A stretch of DNA of 17,478 bases from Asterionellopsis glacialis (lineage: Eukaryota; Bacillariophyta; Plagiogrammaphyceae; Rhaphoneidales; Asterionellopsidaceae). Of the stretch, positions 16,701 through 17,478 are shown in pieces. Within the stretch, counting starts at the first letter, position 1; every line of letters starts with the position of its first letter. The DNA lies in assembly GCA_014885115.2 (NCBI GenBank), contig WKLE02000320.1, forward strand, positions 1,871-19,348, in the 5' to 3' direction. The notes under the pieces were generated by a model. That model made no database searches, was not told the origin of the DNA, and was given only the letters and a program-made list of their open reading frames with translations. Position numbers and translations under genes: made by a program.

Positions 16701-17349
16701 GTGGTGGACCTCTTGCATCATACGGATGCGGAGGTGCATATCCAGCTCCTCCAGAACCGCTTCTGTACTCTTGCCCTTCCCGATTGTAGTAGCTATAACC
16801 ACCACCGGTACCATTTCCTCCCGGTGATACTGTTGGTGGCGGTCCACCACCATTGTAGTAACCAGGGTGACTAGGAGGACGATCCTTGTACTGCGAAGGT
16901 GGTGAAAATGCTCCGTTGGTGCCGCCAACTGTAGGAGGGGCTCTACGGTTCGAACTATCGTAAGGCATGATATTAGAATACTGCGATGATCCGTGGTGAT
17001 AGTAACCACGTCTAGGGTGGTTCATTTGTGCGTCGGGTGCTCCCTTGTTCTTCTCTTGTGTGGGATAGTGAGTTCTTCCTTCGGCTGCCTCCCTTTGAGC
17101 CTCTGCAGCATCTCTTGCAGCCATAGTCTTGTTAGCATGTTTTGGTGTCCGATCCTGACGGAACGATTTTTCCTCTGCAGCGATATCTTTACCAGATTCT
17201 TCATCCAAGTTACTGCCGGTTGTTTTTTTTGTGTCAACTCTGATAACAGCTGGTGGACTTGGTTTCGATACGTTTGTCGTTTCGGAAGGATCTTCTTTCG
17301 CAATCGCCTTTGATCCAGACGAATTTTTTGATGCAGTAGCTGTCTTCAT
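13786..17349 (-). CDS. Three-repeat Myb-domain protein with long low-complexity N-terminus
   Basis: This is a putative DNA-binding transcription regulator, one exon of 1187 residues from ATG 17349. Three Myb/SANT repeats lie near the C-terminus. R1 is about 984-1035 (WTKEDD ... WEPIA ... CHERWIRYL). R2 is about 1036-1090 (WQDHED ... WSDLAQRLPGR ... IRDRWVNHLNP). R3 is about 1091-1145 (FSREDD ... WVEISTKFFNSSRSENHIKNRWYS). In R3 the first Trp is Phe, a common substitution. A Lys-rich tail (KGKKDDKPKLKKIK) and a KKKKGKK run in the middle could be nuclear signals. Residues about 112-320 are rich in Tyr, Gly, Gln, Pro and His, and 390-980 are Ser/Pro/Gln/Asn-rich with proline runs, so most of the protein is predicted disordered. 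R1R2R3 order resembles eukaryotic 3R-Myb and c-Myb proteins. Target genes cannot be deduced. Confidence 0.9.
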   Translation of the reverse strand: MKTATASKNSSGSKAIAKEDPSETTNVSKPSPPAVIRVDTKKTTGSNLDEESGKDIAAEEKSFRQDRTPKHANKTMAARDAAEAQREAAEGRTHYPTQEKNKGAPDAQMNHPRRGYYHHGSSQYSNIMPYDSSNRRAPPTVGGTNGAFSPPSQYKDRPPSHPGYYNGGGPPPTVSPGGNGTGGGYSYYNREGQEYRSGSGGAGYAPPHPYDARGPPPQHQGYRDHQRGGAHYSDGPYPQQNYAGPSPPGGQYTSHHYPQSQGPGPQSYNRGPPPPGYQDQRHAYGVHPPPFQGHQHPYGGHHPSTQEMNESRYHAPTHNTAGGFTRAVSSSFDRSLTKSRSMSGEGDQGVPRQAERLRGPSDYGYGHNGHDENGSIAPSDDSSWRQLNQVASIDDEAIRERLQQKKSSSPEDSPPQEAASTSSSLTNSPVEHHNNQEDANNNESKKKPPLPTPSKLGPLDSLSSVASAQEPMETQGSKDGKARANPPSPEESSTASLDLMKCHSGSSGLLHSSWAEHHQEGSVESLNLEYRIDSKRSQEQRGDVDHKATDREEIRKAPPGEDQRSGQGPPKRHRPDEKANNGDTKKKKGKKSSPMSIQCSPPASPKDDKQGDKVSKASFARHASPGPQNSAYFDQPPAYTYSLDSAPSFEKNFRKSGYPPLPPRPGSASSSTITPMVTANNEGRDGVGPSLPSWDLQNQDSFGGSTGNGLMSSFSFSQDYPSLSQSNSFNGPTDTSSQQQVLPPPPPGHGYSASSGQGRQTLPPPPNVAESRNQSFEGGHYHGSFSRSTDSQDMHYSAHGQGRQGAPPAYNENFKSSQYNGPYPPQSSSWGTSGSAGSNTPSSQFRVPPPPPTNESSSQYNQQQQQRTGPPPGPNSPRAHHPRNRYQNGSVIRNYSEDSNMRVSPPMMPHMMHSGPPNSRGNNMSSQQSAFQPPPEFSAPQNTALSRRPPPQVYIMSSPPGGQSGTSQDPNSGSKPNGPAGGVYSWTKEDDVRLTEVMKKYKNPRDWEPIATEHARGKTAKECHERWIRYLKPGVRKGQWQDHEDAIVVEAVTTSTEQPFTRWSDLAQRLPGRVGKQIRDRWVNHLNPNINHLPFSREDDLLLWNGHIKLGKRWVEISTKFFNSSRSENHIKNRWYSASFKKFISNEFGPDAYSGGKSSKASKGKKDDKPKLKKIKEDEEAEISTDL

Positions 17350-17478
17350 GTTGATATTTTTATTTATCCTACAGCAGTTGAAACATAGACAGCAAAAACA
17401 GGTGAATAGTGGTGGTTAATGATTTCTGAAACCTGGTTCCCAGATTTTTTACAGAAGGTACGAGTATGATAGACCATG
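17350..17478. other. 5' flank of the Myb gene, cut by the window edge
   Basis: Only 129 bases upstream of the Myb start are present. They are AT-rich next to the ATG and contain GGTACGAGTA (17457-17466), similar to other intergenic GGTAC words. No promoter element can be assigned. Confidence 0.4.

Overview
The window reads as nuclear DNA of a photosynthetic stramenopile, most likely a diatom. Three neighbouring genes carry N-termini of the bipartite 'ASAF/AFAP' type used to enter heterokont complex plastids. Introns are few, short (125-318 nt) and GT-AG. The PLAC8 protein, with its N-terminal beta-rich 'VIAPGTLP...VPQGGV' segment, also fits. The species cannot be fixed from the sequence; a pennate diatom is a guess.

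Layout, left to right: (1) a secreted, cysteine-rich pepsin-family aspartic protease of plasmepsin V/nepenthesin type on the minus strand, running off the left edge (1-1481); (2) a two-exon membrane-anchored peptidyl-tRNA hydrolase 2, minus (2734-3429); (3) a 118-bp foldback element (3733-3850); (4) a two-exon PLAC8-family membrane protein, minus (4043-5103); (5) a plastid-targeted protein with a CCxxxCxxC cluster and a SAP-like C-terminus, minus (5789-6688); (6) divergent from it, a two-exon DUF1118/RIQ-like thylakoid protein, plus (7148-8047); (7) convergent with that, a two-exon plastid glutamate-1-semialdehyde aminomutase, minus (8760-10347); (8) divergent from it, an intronless LUC7-like splicing protein with an RGG tail, plus (11323-12696); (9) a large intronless three-repeat Myb protein with a long low-complexity N-terminus, minus (13786-17349).

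Four genes were assembled across introns by matching GT-AG sites to protein-family continuity. In PTH2 and GSA-AM the single intron lies between the N-terminal targeting or anchor segment and the catalytic domain; in the RIQ-like gene it cuts the signal peptide. Genes 5-7 are consecutive nucleus-encoded plastid proteins covering an unknown Cys protein, thylakoid organisation and tetrapyrrole synthesis. The others are housekeeping or regulatory genes with no evident shared pathway.

I found no rRNA, tRNA, CRISPR array, intact transposon or virus-like gene, and no clear new multi-gene system. The most unusual non-genic signal is a palindromic word, TACC(A/T)GGTA, present seven times and only between genes, together with a TAGGACC word and small TCCTCTA-type hairpins. 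Other points of interest are tandem PUF-like sites after PTH2, a degenerate LUC7 zinc-finger pair, and the exon/targeting-domain correspondence.
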